Positions 1-8,056 are shown, counted from the stretch's first letter. The stretch is 11,000 nt of DNA from Flavobacterium psychrophilum (GCA_945907225.1 CAMDSN010000032.1:1-11000); one strand, 5' to 3'. The notes: generated by a model from the sequence alone, not told the origin. Program-made: numbers and translations.

Positions 1-1425
1 GCTCGATTAACAAAGTTTTTTGGCAACAAAGTCGCAGTTTACCATTCAAAATATTCTAATAACGAAAGGGTTGAAGTTTGGAATAATGTACTAAACAATT
101 CTGAAACTTCTCAAATAATCATAGGAACTAGATCTTCTTTGTTTCTTCCATTTTCAAATTTAGGACTTATTATTGTTGATGAAGAACACGAAAATACATT
201 TAAACAACAAGATCCTGCTCCTCGTTATCATGCTAGAGATGCCGCTATTGTCCTGGCAAATGCTCATCAGTCAAAAGTTTTGTTAGGCTCTGCAACACCA
301 AGCATTGAAACATATTATAAAACGACAATTAATAAGTTTGGTTTGGTTTCCTTAAATGAACGATTCGGTAACGTTCAGATGCCTATTATTGAGCTTGTTG
401 ATTTAAAGGATTGCTATTTTCGAAAAAAAATGAATGGTCATTTTAGTGAAGTCCTTCTCAATGAAATTAAACAAGCATTTGAAAATAATGAGCAGGTAAT
501 TTTGTTTCAGAACCGTAGGGGTTTTTCTCCAATTTTAGAATGTCATACCTGTGGTAACGTTCCTCAATGCCAACAATGTGACGTAAGTTTGACATATCAT
601 AAGTATAAAAATCAATTGCGTTGCCATTATTGTGGATATTCAATGGCAAAACCTACAAATTGTCACGCATGCTCTAGTGTTGATTTGATTACGAAAGGGT
701 TTGGCACAGAACAAATTGAATTAGAATTGGCTGGTTTGTTTCCTCAAAAAAACATCAAGCGAATGGACCAAGATACCACGAGAGGAAAATACAGTTTTGA
801 AAAAATAATTGATAGTTTTAAAAATAGAGAAATTGATGTGCTTGTTGGTACTCAGATGCTAGCAAAAGGCTTAGACTTTGACAATGTAACTTTGGTAGGA
901 ATTATGAATGCAGACAATATGCTCTACTATCCTGACTTTAGAGCGTATGAGAGGAGTTTTCAAATGATGACTCAAGTTGCAGGACGCTCTGGCAGATCTA
1001 AAAAGAGAGGAAAGGTAATTATACAAACATACAATCCACTCAATAATGTAATTCAACAAGTAACTAATAACGACTACATTGGAATGTATTCTGAACAATT
1101 ATATGAAAGAAAAATTTATTTTTATCCTCCTTTTTACCGTCTTATCAAGTTAACGCTTAAGCATCGTGATTTTGAAAATTTGAATAAAGGGTCTCAGTGG
1201 TTATGTCAAGTAATGAAACAAAATCTAAATATGCCTATTCTTGGCCCAGAAGAACCAGCAATAGGAAAGATACGAAATGAGTATATTAGAACAATAATGA
1301 TAAAATTGCCCGATGAGATTTCTTTGCAATCCACAAAAAAAACTATCCAGAAAATACTGAATAGTTTTGATTTGGTCTCACAATACAGATCAATTAAAGT
1401 AGCTGTAAATGTAGATTTTAATTAA
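1..1425 (+). CDS. priA: Primosomal replication restart helicase PriA, 3' part (5' end outside window)
   Basis: PriA is the cytoplasmic superfamily-2 3'-to-5' helicase that recognises stalled forks and reloads the replicative helicase. The reading frame is open from base 1, so the first in-frame ATG at 139 is internal. The visible 474 residues are roughly the last 60% of a protein usually near 800 residues; the DNA-binding N-terminus and Walker A loop lie upstream. Numbering from the window edge, I see the DEEH helicase box (about 60-63), GSATPS motif III (about 96-101), and eight cysteines in four CxxC pairs (181/184, 190/193, 208/211, 221/224), the two-zinc insert typical of PriA. The C-terminal helicase lobe shows GTQMLAKG (about 283-290) and QVAGRSGR (about 325-332). 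A C-terminal domain follows with the GPEEPAIGKIRNEYR-like region. The stop lies 5 bp from the stop of the convergent regulator gene. No frameshift or missing motif is seen. Confidence 0.97.
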   Translation, partial: ARLTKFFGNKVAVYHSKYSNNERVEVWNNVLNNSETSQIIIGTRSSLFLPFSNLGLIIVDEEHENTFKQQDPAPRYHARDAAIVLANAHQSKVLLGSATPSIETYYKTTINKFGLVSLNERFGNVQMPIIELVDLKDCYFRKKMNGHFSEVLLNEIKQAFENNEQVILFQNRRGFSPILECHTCGNVPQCQQCDVSLTYHKYKNQLRCHYCGYSMAKPTNCHACSSVDLITKGFGTEQIELELAGLFPQKNIKRMDQDTTRGKYSFEKIIDSFKNREIDVLVGTQMLAKGLDFDNVTLVGIMNADNMLYYPDFRAYERSFQMMTQVAGRSGRSKKRGKVIIQTYNPLNNVIQQVTNNDYIGMYSEQLYERKIYFYPPFYRLIKLTLKHRDFENLNKGSQWLCQVMKQNLNMPILGPEEPAIGKIRNEYIRTIMIKLPDEISLQSTKKTIQKILNSFDLVSQYRSIKVAVNVDFN

Positions 1426-1430
1426 TAGAA

Positions 1431-2126
1431 TTAAGCGAGATCTAATGCCTTGATTAAATCTTCTTTTTTATTTCTACTTAGTGGGATTTTTGTTACTCCA
1501 ATCTCGGCAAATTTACTATTGAAGCGCTCTACTTTATCTATGTTAATGATAAATGATTTGTGAACGCGAACAAACTTTTCTTTCGCCAATTCATTTTCAA
1601 ACGATTTCATTGTGGAAAGCACTAAATTACTATCCTCCTCAGTAACAACTTTTACATAATCACCATAAGCTTCAATCCACTTAATTTTATTTGTGAAGAT
1701 TTTCAACTTTTTTAGATTGCTTTTTATGAAGATATGATCGCCATCCTCTACAGTATTCTCACTTCGAAGGAGTTGAAGGTCAAGAGCTCTTCTTACAGAT
1801 GCATTAAATCGATCAAGAGCAATTGGTTTTTGTAGGTAATCTGTAGCGTCATAGTCAAATGCTTTAATAGCATATTCGGCTTTTGACGTGATAAAGATAA
1901 TTTGCGGTTTAACTTTTAAACCATCAATAAAATCAAAACCACTGATAACTGGCATCTCAATGTCGAGAAAAATCAAGTCAACAGTGTTTACAGTCATGCA
2001 ATTTTTTGCTTCAATTGCATTAGAAAAATCACCAACTAAATGTAGGTTTGGGTGATTGTTAACTAACTTTGCGATGATCATTCTCTGAATAGAACTGTCA
2101 TCAACGATAACACAATTTAGTTTCAT
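1431..2126 (-). CDS. LytTR-family response regulator (orphan in this window)
   Basis: This is a two-domain cytoplasmic response regulator of 231 residues, the usual AlgR/LytR (LytTR) length. The receiver domain (about 3-115) has the acidic pair D9/D10, the phospho-acceptor D55 in FLDIEMP, T80 and K100 (QKP), so phosphorylation chemistry looks intact. The LytTR DNA-binding domain (about 130-228) shows the family pattern IKWIEAYGDYVKV, the FVRVHKSFIIN stretch (about 185-195) and IPLSRNKK near the end. No histidine kinase is adjacent; in Bacteroidota such regulators are often paired with unlinked membrane kinases, so the input cannot be inferred here. It is divergent from rpsF and convergent with priA. 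No Shine-Dalgarno and no good TAnnTTTG promoter is visible upstream; the nearest candidate is a weak TATATTTT reading leftward at 2164-2157. Targets are unknown; the phased repeats at 2187-2238 are a candidate autoregulatory site (inference). Confidence 0.93.
   Translation of the reverse strand: MKLNCVIVDDSSIQRMIIAKLVNNHPNLHLVGDFSNAIEAKNCMTVNTVDLIFLDIEMPVISGFDFIDGLKVKPQIIFITSKAEYAIKAFDYDATDYLQKPIALDRFNASVRRALDLQLLRSENTVEDGDHIFIKSNLKKLKIFTNKIKWIEAYGDYVKVVTEEDSNLVLSTMKSFENELAKEKFVRVHKSFIINIDKVERFNSKFAEIGVTKIPLSRNKKEDLIKALDLA
1438..1469 (+). terminator. Possible intrinsic terminator of priA inside the antisense gene
   Basis: AGATCTAAT (1438-1446) can pair with ATTAAATCT (1453-1461), eight of nine positions matching, around a 6-nt loop. 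A T-rich run with six consecutive T follows (1464-1469). It begins 13 bp after the priA stop and lies within the last codons of the convergent response-regulator gene. The stem is AT-rich with one internal mismatch, so it is weak. Confidence 0.35.
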
Positions 2127-2186
2127 AATTAAAATAATTTAAGATTTGGTGATGTAAAAATATATACTATTTTTTGAACCACCTAA

Positions 2187-2238
2187 CGTTTCATCGTTTT
2201 TTTTTGCTTTTTAACGATATTATTTACTTTTTGACGAT
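2187..2238. repeat. 20-bp-phased direct repeats between the LytTR regulator and rpsF
   Basis: CTTTTTAACGAT (2207-2218) and CTTTTTGACGAT (2227-2238) match at 11 of 12 positions and are exactly 20 bp apart. A degenerate third copy in the same register, CGTTTCATCGTT (2187-2198), matches the 2207 copy at 8 of 12. On the minus strand the copies read ATCGTNAAA-like, a partial (6-7 of 9) match to the direct-repeat half sites described for LytTR regulators. They end 15 bp before the putative -33 element of rpsF and lie upstream of the regulator gene too. An operator role is inferred. Confidence 0.5.
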
Positions 2239-2253
2239 TTATTGAGGGTAGTC

Positions 2254-2284
2254 ATTGATAATAGAAAATCAATTTGTATATTCG
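2254..2284 (+). promoter_or_regulatory. Bacteroidota-type promoter of the rpsF-rpsR-rplI operon
   Basis: ATTG (2254-2257), a 19-bp spacer, then TATATTCG (2277-2284) resembles the Bacteroidota primary sigma consensus TTTG-N19-21-TAnnTTTG, with one mismatch in each element. Transcription would begin near 2290, leaving a leader of about 25 nt before the rpsF ATG. Confidence 0.6.
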
Positions 2285-2313
2285 CGCCCAATTAAAAAAT
2301 TAAACATTTTATT

Positions 2314-2658
2314 ATGAATCATTACGAAACTGTTTTCATCTTAAATCCCGTTTTATCTGATGTCCAGGTAAAGGAAACAGTAAGCAAATTTGAAGATTTT
2401 CTTATTGCTAAAGGAGCTAAGATGGTGTCGAAAGAGGATTGGGGCTTGAAAAAGCTAGCCTATGAAATCCAAAACAAGAAAAGTGGTTTTTACCATTTAT
2501 TCGAGTTCCAAGTATCAGGAGAAGCTTTAATAGCTTTTGAAACTGAGTTTAGACGTGATGAAAGAGTTATGAGATTCCTAACGGTAAGTTTGGATAAACA
2601 TGCTATTTCATGGGCGGAGAGAAGAAGAACTAAATTAAAAGAAGCAAAAGCAAACTAA
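2314..2658 (+). CDS. rpsF: 30S ribosomal protein bS6
   Basis: This 114-residue protein is bS6, which binds bS18 and 16S rRNA on the platform of the small subunit. It starts with the family signature [12 protein letters not shown] and keeps the [22 protein letters not shown] core and the [13 protein letters not shown] strand near residues 78-92. Length fits Bacteroidota bS6, and the basic tail is not extended. It is the first gene of rpsF-rpsR-rplI; the ssb gene found between rpsF and rpsR in many other phyla is absent, as is usual in Bacteroidota. There is no Shine-Dalgarno before the ATG, only an A/T-rich leader. In the Flavobacterium ribosome bS6, with bS18 and bS21, is known to help sequester the anti-Shine-Dalgarno end of 16S rRNA. 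Confidence 0.98.
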   Translation: MNHYETVFILNPVLSDVQVKETVSKFEDFLIAKGAKMVSKEDWGLKKLAYEIQNKKSGFYHLFEFQVSGEALIAFETEFRRDERVMRFLTVSLDKHAISWAERRRTKLKEAKAN

Positions 2659-2660
2659 TT

Positions 2661-2957
2661 ATGGCAAATTTACAACAATCAGCTTCAGGAAAGAAAGACG
2701 GAGATATTAGATATCTTACGCCTCTAAACATTGAAACCAACAAAACAAAAAAGTATTGTCGTTTCAAAAAATCAGGTATCAAATATATAGATTATAAAGA
2801 TGCTGATTTCTTATTAAAATTCGTAAACGAGCAAGGTAAAATATTACCACGCCGTCTTACGGGTACTTCCCTAAAATACCAAAGAAAAGTTTCTGTAGCT
2901 GTAAAAAGAGCAAGACACTTAGCTTTAATGCCATACGTGGCCGATTTATTAAAATAA
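2661..2957 (+). CDS. rpsR: 30S ribosomal protein bS18
   Basis: bS18 is the small-subunit platform protein that forms a heterodimer with bS6. The 98-residue sequence has the Bacteroidota signature [18 protein letters not shown] (about 30-47) and the conserved [12 protein letters not shown] and [11 protein letters not shown] segments near the C-terminus. The N-terminal 25 residues are the poorly ordered tail common to this phylum. The ATG is 2 bp past the rpsF stop, so translation is probably coupled. No Shine-Dalgarno precedes it. A single cysteine (in YCRF) is present, so no zinc site is predicted. Transcribed with rpsF and rplI. Confidence 0.98.
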   Translation: MANLQQSASGKKDGDIRYLTPLNIETNKTKKYCRFKKSGIKYIDYKDADFLLKFVNEQGKILPRRLTGTSLKYQRKVSVAVKRARHLALMPYVADLLK

Positions 2958-2965
2958 TATAAACT

Positions 2966-3000
2966 AAGTTGTTGGTTTCTCGTAAAACAGAACCTAACTT
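2966..3000 (+). other. Possible mRNA hairpin in the rplI leader
   Basis: In the 62-nt gap between rpsR and rplI, AAGTTG (2966-2971) can pair with TAACTT (2995-3000) and GGTTT (2974-2978) with GAACC (2990-2994). This leaves a 2-nt bulge (2972-2973) and an 11-nt loop; two of the eleven pairs are G-U. The ribosome-binding sequence (3008-3012) lies just 3' of the stem. No T-run follows, so it is not a terminator. It could be a regulatory or processing element, or chance. Confidence 0.35.
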
Positions 3001-3007
3001 CTATAAC

Positions 3008-3012
3008 AAGGA
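3008..3012 (+). promoter_or_regulatory. Shine-Dalgarno sequence of rplI (decides the start)
   Basis: AAGGA sits 7 nt before the ATG at 3020, the best spacing for pairing with the 16S anti-Shine-Dalgarno. It is the only clear, well-spaced Shine-Dalgarno before any gene start in this window, and it supports ATG 3020 over an upstream in-frame TTG at 2969. Confidence 0.65.
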
Positions 3013-3019
3013 CAACAAC

Positions 3020-3460
3020 ATGGAACTTATCTTAAAACAAGACGTTCAAAATTTAGGATTTAAAGATGATTTAGTAACTGTAAAAAATGGTTTTGGTCGT
3101 AATTATTTAATACCACAAGGTTTTGCAATGCTAGCAACTCCCTCTGCCAAAAAAGTTTTAGTTGAAAATTTAAAACAAAGAGCACATAAAGAGGCTAAAG
3201 TTGTAAATGATGCCAAAGCACTTGGAGAAGCTTTAAAAGCAATTGAAATAAAAATAACAGCAAAAGCTGGAGGAGAAAAATTATTTGGTTCTATTTCTAA
3301 TATCGATATTGCTGCTGCATTAGAAGCAGCTGGACAAGTTGTAGACAGAAAATTTATAACTAGCGGTATTGTTAAAAGAACTGGAAAATATTCAGCATCA
3401 GTGAGACTTCACAGAGATGTTGTTGTAGACCTTCCTTATGAAATTGTAGCACAAGTTTAA
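3020..3460 (+). CDS. rplI: 50S ribosomal protein bL9
   Basis: bL9 binds 23S rRNA near the L1 stalk with its N-terminal domain and projects a long helix across the subunit, helping restrain forward slippage of mRNA. From ATG 3020 the protein is 146 residues, the normal length. The N-terminal domain (MELILKQDVQNLGFKDDLVTVKNGFGRNYLIPQGFA) carries the glycine/asparagine-rich rRNA-binding loop. A basic helical linker rich in Lys and Ala follows (about 40-75), then the C-terminal domain with GGEKLFGSISNIDIA. An in-frame TTG at 2969 would add 17 residues with no family similarity and falls inside the leader hairpin; the Shine-Dalgarno at 3008-3012 supports 3020. It is the last gene of the operon, followed by a strong terminator. 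Confidence 0.97.
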   Translation: MELILKQDVQNLGFKDDLVTVKNGFGRNYLIPQGFAMLATPSAKKVLVENLKQRAHKEAKVVNDAKALGEALKAIEIKITAKAGGEKLFGSISNIDIAAALEAAGQVVDRKFITSGIVKRTGKYSASVRLHRDVVVDLPYEIVAQV

Positions 3461-3482
3461 TTTTTTGCAACACAAATATTTT

Positions 3483-3512
3483 AATCCCGTCGATTTTCGT
3501 CGGGATTTTTTT
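3483..3512 (+). terminator. Intrinsic terminator of the rpsF-rpsR-rplI operon
   Basis: AATCCCG (3483-3489) pairs with CGGGATT (3501-3507). After a T-T mismatch an inner CGA/TCG stem closes a TTT loop. The 3' arm runs into seven T (3506-3512). It starts 22 bp after the rplI stop. AATCCCG...CGGGATT stems of this kind are common in Flavobacterium. Confidence 0.9.
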
Positions 3513-3585
3513 ATTAAGATATTTTAGATGGTTTTATATAATCAATTAATATATTTTTAAAAGATTTATTGAAATACAACTATTG

Positions 3586-3615
3586 TTGTAATTTTAAAGT
3601 TAAATAGTTATTTTG
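3586..3615 (+). promoter_or_regulatory. Candidate promoter of the 157-residue conserved gene
   Basis: TTG (3586-3588), a 19-bp spacer and TTATTTTG (3608-3615) match TTTG-N19-21-TAnnTTTG with one mismatch in the -7 box. Transcription would start near 3622, about 20 nt before the ATG at 3643. The rest of the gap from 3513 to 3585 is featureless AT-rich DNA. Confidence 0.5.
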
Positions 3616-3642
3616 CAGTATCGAAATTAATACTAAAAACGA

Positions 3643-4116
3643 ATGAAATACAAGCGGCTAACCAAAGAACAATTTGAATCTTTGCAGAATGAGTTTATTA
3701 ATTTTCTCGCAACGCAAACTATAGATAAAAAAGAATGGGATACACTAAAAATTGAAAAACCTGAGGTAGCTGAACAAGAATTGGATGTTTTTTCAGATTT
3801 AATCTGGGAGGGTGTTTTGTCTAATACCAATTATTTAGAACATTTTTCAAAAACCCATATTTTTTTATTTCACTGTCAAGAAAAATTAATTCAATCAATA
3901 GTTCTTAAAGCAACTGATACCCGTGTCGATTTTATGCAAAAAGATGGATTACAATGGCTAAGGGATAATTTATTTACTGACAATGTAGAAATTCATATTG
4001 GAAAAAAGGAGTATGAAGACGATCGTAATAAGGCAATTTTTAAAATAATAACTGAGGGTGCTATTCTGAGTGACGGTCAGCTGTATCTTCAAGTTAATGA
4101 AATTTTACAGAAATAA
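3643..4116 (+). CDS. Conserved Flavobacteriaceae protein of unknown function (DUF6495-like)
   Basis: A 157-residue soluble protein with no signal peptide, membrane segment or recognisable catalytic motif. I recognise the overall pattern (MKYKRLTKEQFESLQNEF at the start, then a VAEQELDVFSDLIWEGVL stretch and HFSKTHIFLFH) as a small family widespread in Flavobacteriaceae that I recall as DUF6495; the family name is from memory. Composition is acidic with alternating charged and hydrophobic residues, suggesting a compact alpha/beta or helical cytoplasmic protein. It lies between the rplI terminator and ligA, 66 bp before the latter, and may share its transcript with ligA. Normal codon use and AT content suggest a native gene. 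No function can be assigned. Confidence 0.85.
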   Translation: MKYKRLTKEQFESLQNEFINFLATQTIDKKEWDTLKIEKPEVAEQELDVFSDLIWEGVLSNTNYLEHFSKTHIFLFHCQEKLIQSIVLKATDTRVDFMQKDGLQWLRDNLFTDNVEIHIGKKEYEDDRNKAIFKIITEGAILSDGQLYLQVNEILQK

Positions 4117-4125
4117 TTTATTTAA

Positions 4126-6180
<2,055 letters not shown>

Positions 6181-6214
6181 TTTGAAATTAAATTTGTTTT
6201 TTTTAAATTCTAAA

Positions 6215-7174
6215 TCAAATTGCTATAGAAGTTCCAGTTGCTTTTTTAGACGTATTGCTTTCAAAGTAAAAATCAATTCGACCAAGTTGAACACCATAAC
6301 AACCCACTTGATTTACAATAACTTCTTTATCTTCTGCATTCATCAAAATTGTTGGTTTGTCGAGAAAAGTATGTGTATGCCCACCAATAATTAAATCTAT
6401 GTTTTTGGTTAATTTAGCTAATTTAACATCGCTAATTTTAGCTCCGTCATTTTTATACTGATAACCAATATGCGAAAGGCAAATAACAAGATCGCATTTT
6501 TTTTCTATTTTTAATATTTTTGACATATCCTGAGCAATTTCAACAGGGTCTAGGTATTTTGTTTCTTTAAAATTCCTTTTGTCAACCAATCCCTCTAATT
6601 CTACGCCAATTCCAAAAACTCCGACTTTAATGCCGTCTTTGACGAATATTTTATAGGGTTTAACATGAGTATCTAAAAGGGTGTTTTTTAAATCGTAATT
6701 TGCATTTACGAATTCAAAGGATGCATTTGGTAATTGTTTGTAAAGTCCATCTATTCCATTATCAAAATCATGATTTCCAATTGTAGCAAGATCATACTTC
6801 ATTAAACTCATTAATTTAAATTCTATTTCACCACCAAAATAATTAAAGTAAGGTGTTCCTTGAAAAATATCTCCTGCATCTAATACTAATAAATTTGAGT
6901 TTTCTTTTCGAATCATTTCAATTAATGCAGCTCTTCTTGCCACGCCACCCATATTTGGATTTTTTGGATGTGTTGCAGGGAAAGGGTCTATATAACTATG
7001 AACATCATTAGTATGTAAAATCGTTAGCTGTTTTAAATTAAGATTAGGTGTTGAGGCGTGCTCGTTTGTTGCTGCATAACAAAGTTGATTTAATCCGCCT
7101 AAACTTACAATAGCTGAACTTACTAGCGTTTTTTGCAAAAAATCACGTCTATTCATAATACTATATTTCTCCAT
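6215..7174 (-). CDS. Exported metallophosphatase (5'-nucleotidase/UshA N-terminal domain), Tat-type signal
   Basis: A calcineurin-like metallophosphoesterase of the 5'-nucleotidase/UshA/YfkN type, predicted to hydrolyse phosphate esters of nucleotides outside the cytoplasm; the exact substrate is unknown. The dinuclear metal-site motifs are intact: D57 and H59 (TNDVHS), D102 (GD), N134-H135 (GNHD), H235 (SHIG) and H266/H268 (GGHTH). The N-terminus has a twin-arginine motif, RRDFLQK (residues 9-15), a hydrophobic stretch (about 17-35) and a likely cleavage near YAA (33-35). A second start at 7156 (MNRRDFLQ) gives a more typical short Tat n-region and may be the true start. At 319 residues it has only the catalytic domain; the substrate-binding C-terminal domain of UshA is supplied by the gene just upstream, 30 bp away. 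That arrangement makes the two products likely partners (inference). Confidence 0.92.
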   Translation of the reverse strand: MEKYSIMNRRDFLQKTLVSSAIVSLGGLNQLCYAATNEHASTPNLNLKQLTILHTNDVHSYIDPFPATHPKNPNMGGVARRAALIEMIRKENSNLLVLDAGDIFQGTPYFNYFGGEIEFKLMSLMKYDLATIGNHDFDNGIDGLYKQLPNASFEFVNANYDLKNTLLDTHVKPYKIFVKDGIKVGVFGIGVELEGLVDKRNFKETKYLDPVEIAQDMSKILKIEKKCDLVICLSHIGYQYKNDGAKISDVKLAKLTKNIDLIIGGHTHTFLDKPTILMNAEDKEVIVNQVGCYGVQLGRIDFYFESNTSKKATGTSIAI

Positions 7175-7204
7175 AACTTTTTATTTGGCTGATTGATATA
7201 TACA

Positions 7205-8008
7205 TTACTCTTTTGTAATTCTGACGGCTTTATTGAAAGTAATAACTTTAGTTTCTTTAAAATAATCAATAATTAGGTTTCGTAGCTTATATTCTAAGTC
7301 ATATTTTTCTATTGCATTTTTAAAAAATACCATATTATCACCACCATTTGACAAATAATCTGAAGTGACTACATAATACAATTTATCGTATTGTAATGAA
7401 GATCCATTTACTAAAATATTTTGCGCTTTATTATTTTTGTCAATAGTAAATGATAGGCCACTTAATGGATGGGGCTTTTTATCTTCTATAATAAAGTTAA
7501 TAATTTCTATTATATGCGATGCTTTAAAACCTATGACAACACAACTATTTTCAAATGGCATGATTTCAAATGCATTTCTTGCAGTAACAGCTCCTTTTGA
7601 AATAACACTTCGAATACCACCCGTATTGAGCAAACAAATATCTATTGCTTTTCCTTCTTTTAATTGAAATAATTTAGATGCTTTTTCAAAAGTAAGATCT
7701 GCTAAAAAATTCCCCATCGGAGTTTGCCATTCACCTATTTTATCAATTGTTTCTGGTGCGTCTGAGAGAATTAAATTTAAATCGAAGTCAATCTTTTCTC
7801 TGTAGGGTTTAGTAGTATTCTCAATTTTATTGTTATTTTCAATTACTCTTCTGTCAGATGTATTTAAAAAGTCTTCAGTAATTTGGATTTGTTTGCCTTC
7901 AATTTTTTGTATTGTATATTTTTTTTCAGCACAGGAAAGGATAACTTTAAATGTTAATAATAAAACAAAAAGTTTTAATACAACGTTATAGTTTACTATT
8001 TTAGCCAT
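7205..8008 (-). CDS. Lipoprotein with 5'-nucleotidase C-terminal (substrate-binding) domain
   Basis: This 267-residue protein carries the C-terminal domain of the 5'-nucleotidase family, which in UshA binds the nucleotide base and ribose. Visible family motifs are TPMGNFLAD (about 96-104), LLNTGGIR (126-133), ITARNAFEIMPFEN-like sequence at 141-154, and VVTSDYLSNGGDNM (213-226). The N-terminus is a lipoprotein signal: a hydrophobic segment (about 9-24) ending in ILSC with C26 as the lipidated residue. The metallophosphatase catalytic motifs are absent, so it should not be active alone. It is first in a two-gene minus-strand unit with the metallophosphatase 30 bp downstream; in most bacteria these are one chain, in the opposite order. 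TAGGAT about 9 nt before the ATG is a weak Shine-Dalgarno at best. Divergent from the gene at 8057 with 48 bp between. Confidence 0.9.
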   Translation of the reverse strand: MAKIVNYNVVLKLFVLLLTFKVILSCAEKKYTIQKIEGKQIQITEDFLNTSDRRVIENNNKIENTTKPYREKIDFDLNLILSDAPETIDKIGEWQTPMGNFLADLTFEKASKLFQLKEGKAIDICLLNTGGIRSVISKGAVTARNAFEIMPFENSCVVIGFKASHIIEIINFIIEDKKPHPLSGLSFTIDKNNKAQNILVNGSSLQYDKLYYVVTSDYLSNGGDNMVFFKNAIEKYDLEYKLRNLIIDYFKETKVITFNKAVRITKE

Positions 8009-8029
8009 CGTCTTTAATCCTAATTTAAG

Positions 8030-8045
8030 TATATTTGCAAATCAA
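8030..8045. promoter_or_regulatory. Back-to-back divergent -7 elements around ATTTGCAAAT
   Basis: Rightward, TATATTTG (8030-8037) is a perfect TAnnTTTG match, about 20 bp before the ATG at 8057. Leftward, TTGATTTG (8045-8038) matches with one mismatch, about 30 bp before the start at 8008. The two boxes abut and form the perfect palindrome ATTTGCAAAT (8033-8042). -33 elements are poor on both sides, so the leftward assignment is less certain. Confidence 0.5.
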
Positions 8046-8056
8046 GTAAAAGTAGT

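Noticed and set aside
467..1098. Minus-strand open frames of 60 and 75 residues inside priA
   Set aside because: They lie wholly antisense to conserved PriA zinc and helicase motifs and have no recognisable protein pattern.
2285..2313. Possible S6:S18-binding autoregulatory RNA motif in the rpsF leader
   Set aside because: The predicted leader is about 25 nt, almost all A/T, with no CCG-bearing bulge or flanking stems, so the known motif is not supported.
2969..3019. N-terminal extension of rplI from TTG 2969
   Set aside because: The 17 added residues do not resemble bL9, whose normal start is MELILKQDV at 3020, and a well-spaced Shine-Dalgarno precedes 3020.
3633..3830. 65-residue minus-strand open frame
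   Set aside because: Antisense shadow of the conserved 157-residue gene; Ser/Cys-rich with no family signal.
6181..6214. Bidirectional terminator between convergent ligA and the metallophosphatase gene
   Set aside because: Only a 5-bp AATTT/AAATT pairing around a T-run is possible, with no G-C pair; not a credible stem.
6182..6394. 70-residue plus-strand open frame after ligA
   Set aside because: It is the antisense of the conserved metallophosphatase 3' end; its composition (Cys/Ser/Phe-rich, no family) is typical of a shadow frame.
7437..7667. 76-residue plus-strand open frame inside the 5'-nucleotidase lipoprotein gene
   Set aside because: Antisense to the conserved NTGGIR and MPFEN motifs; no independent support.
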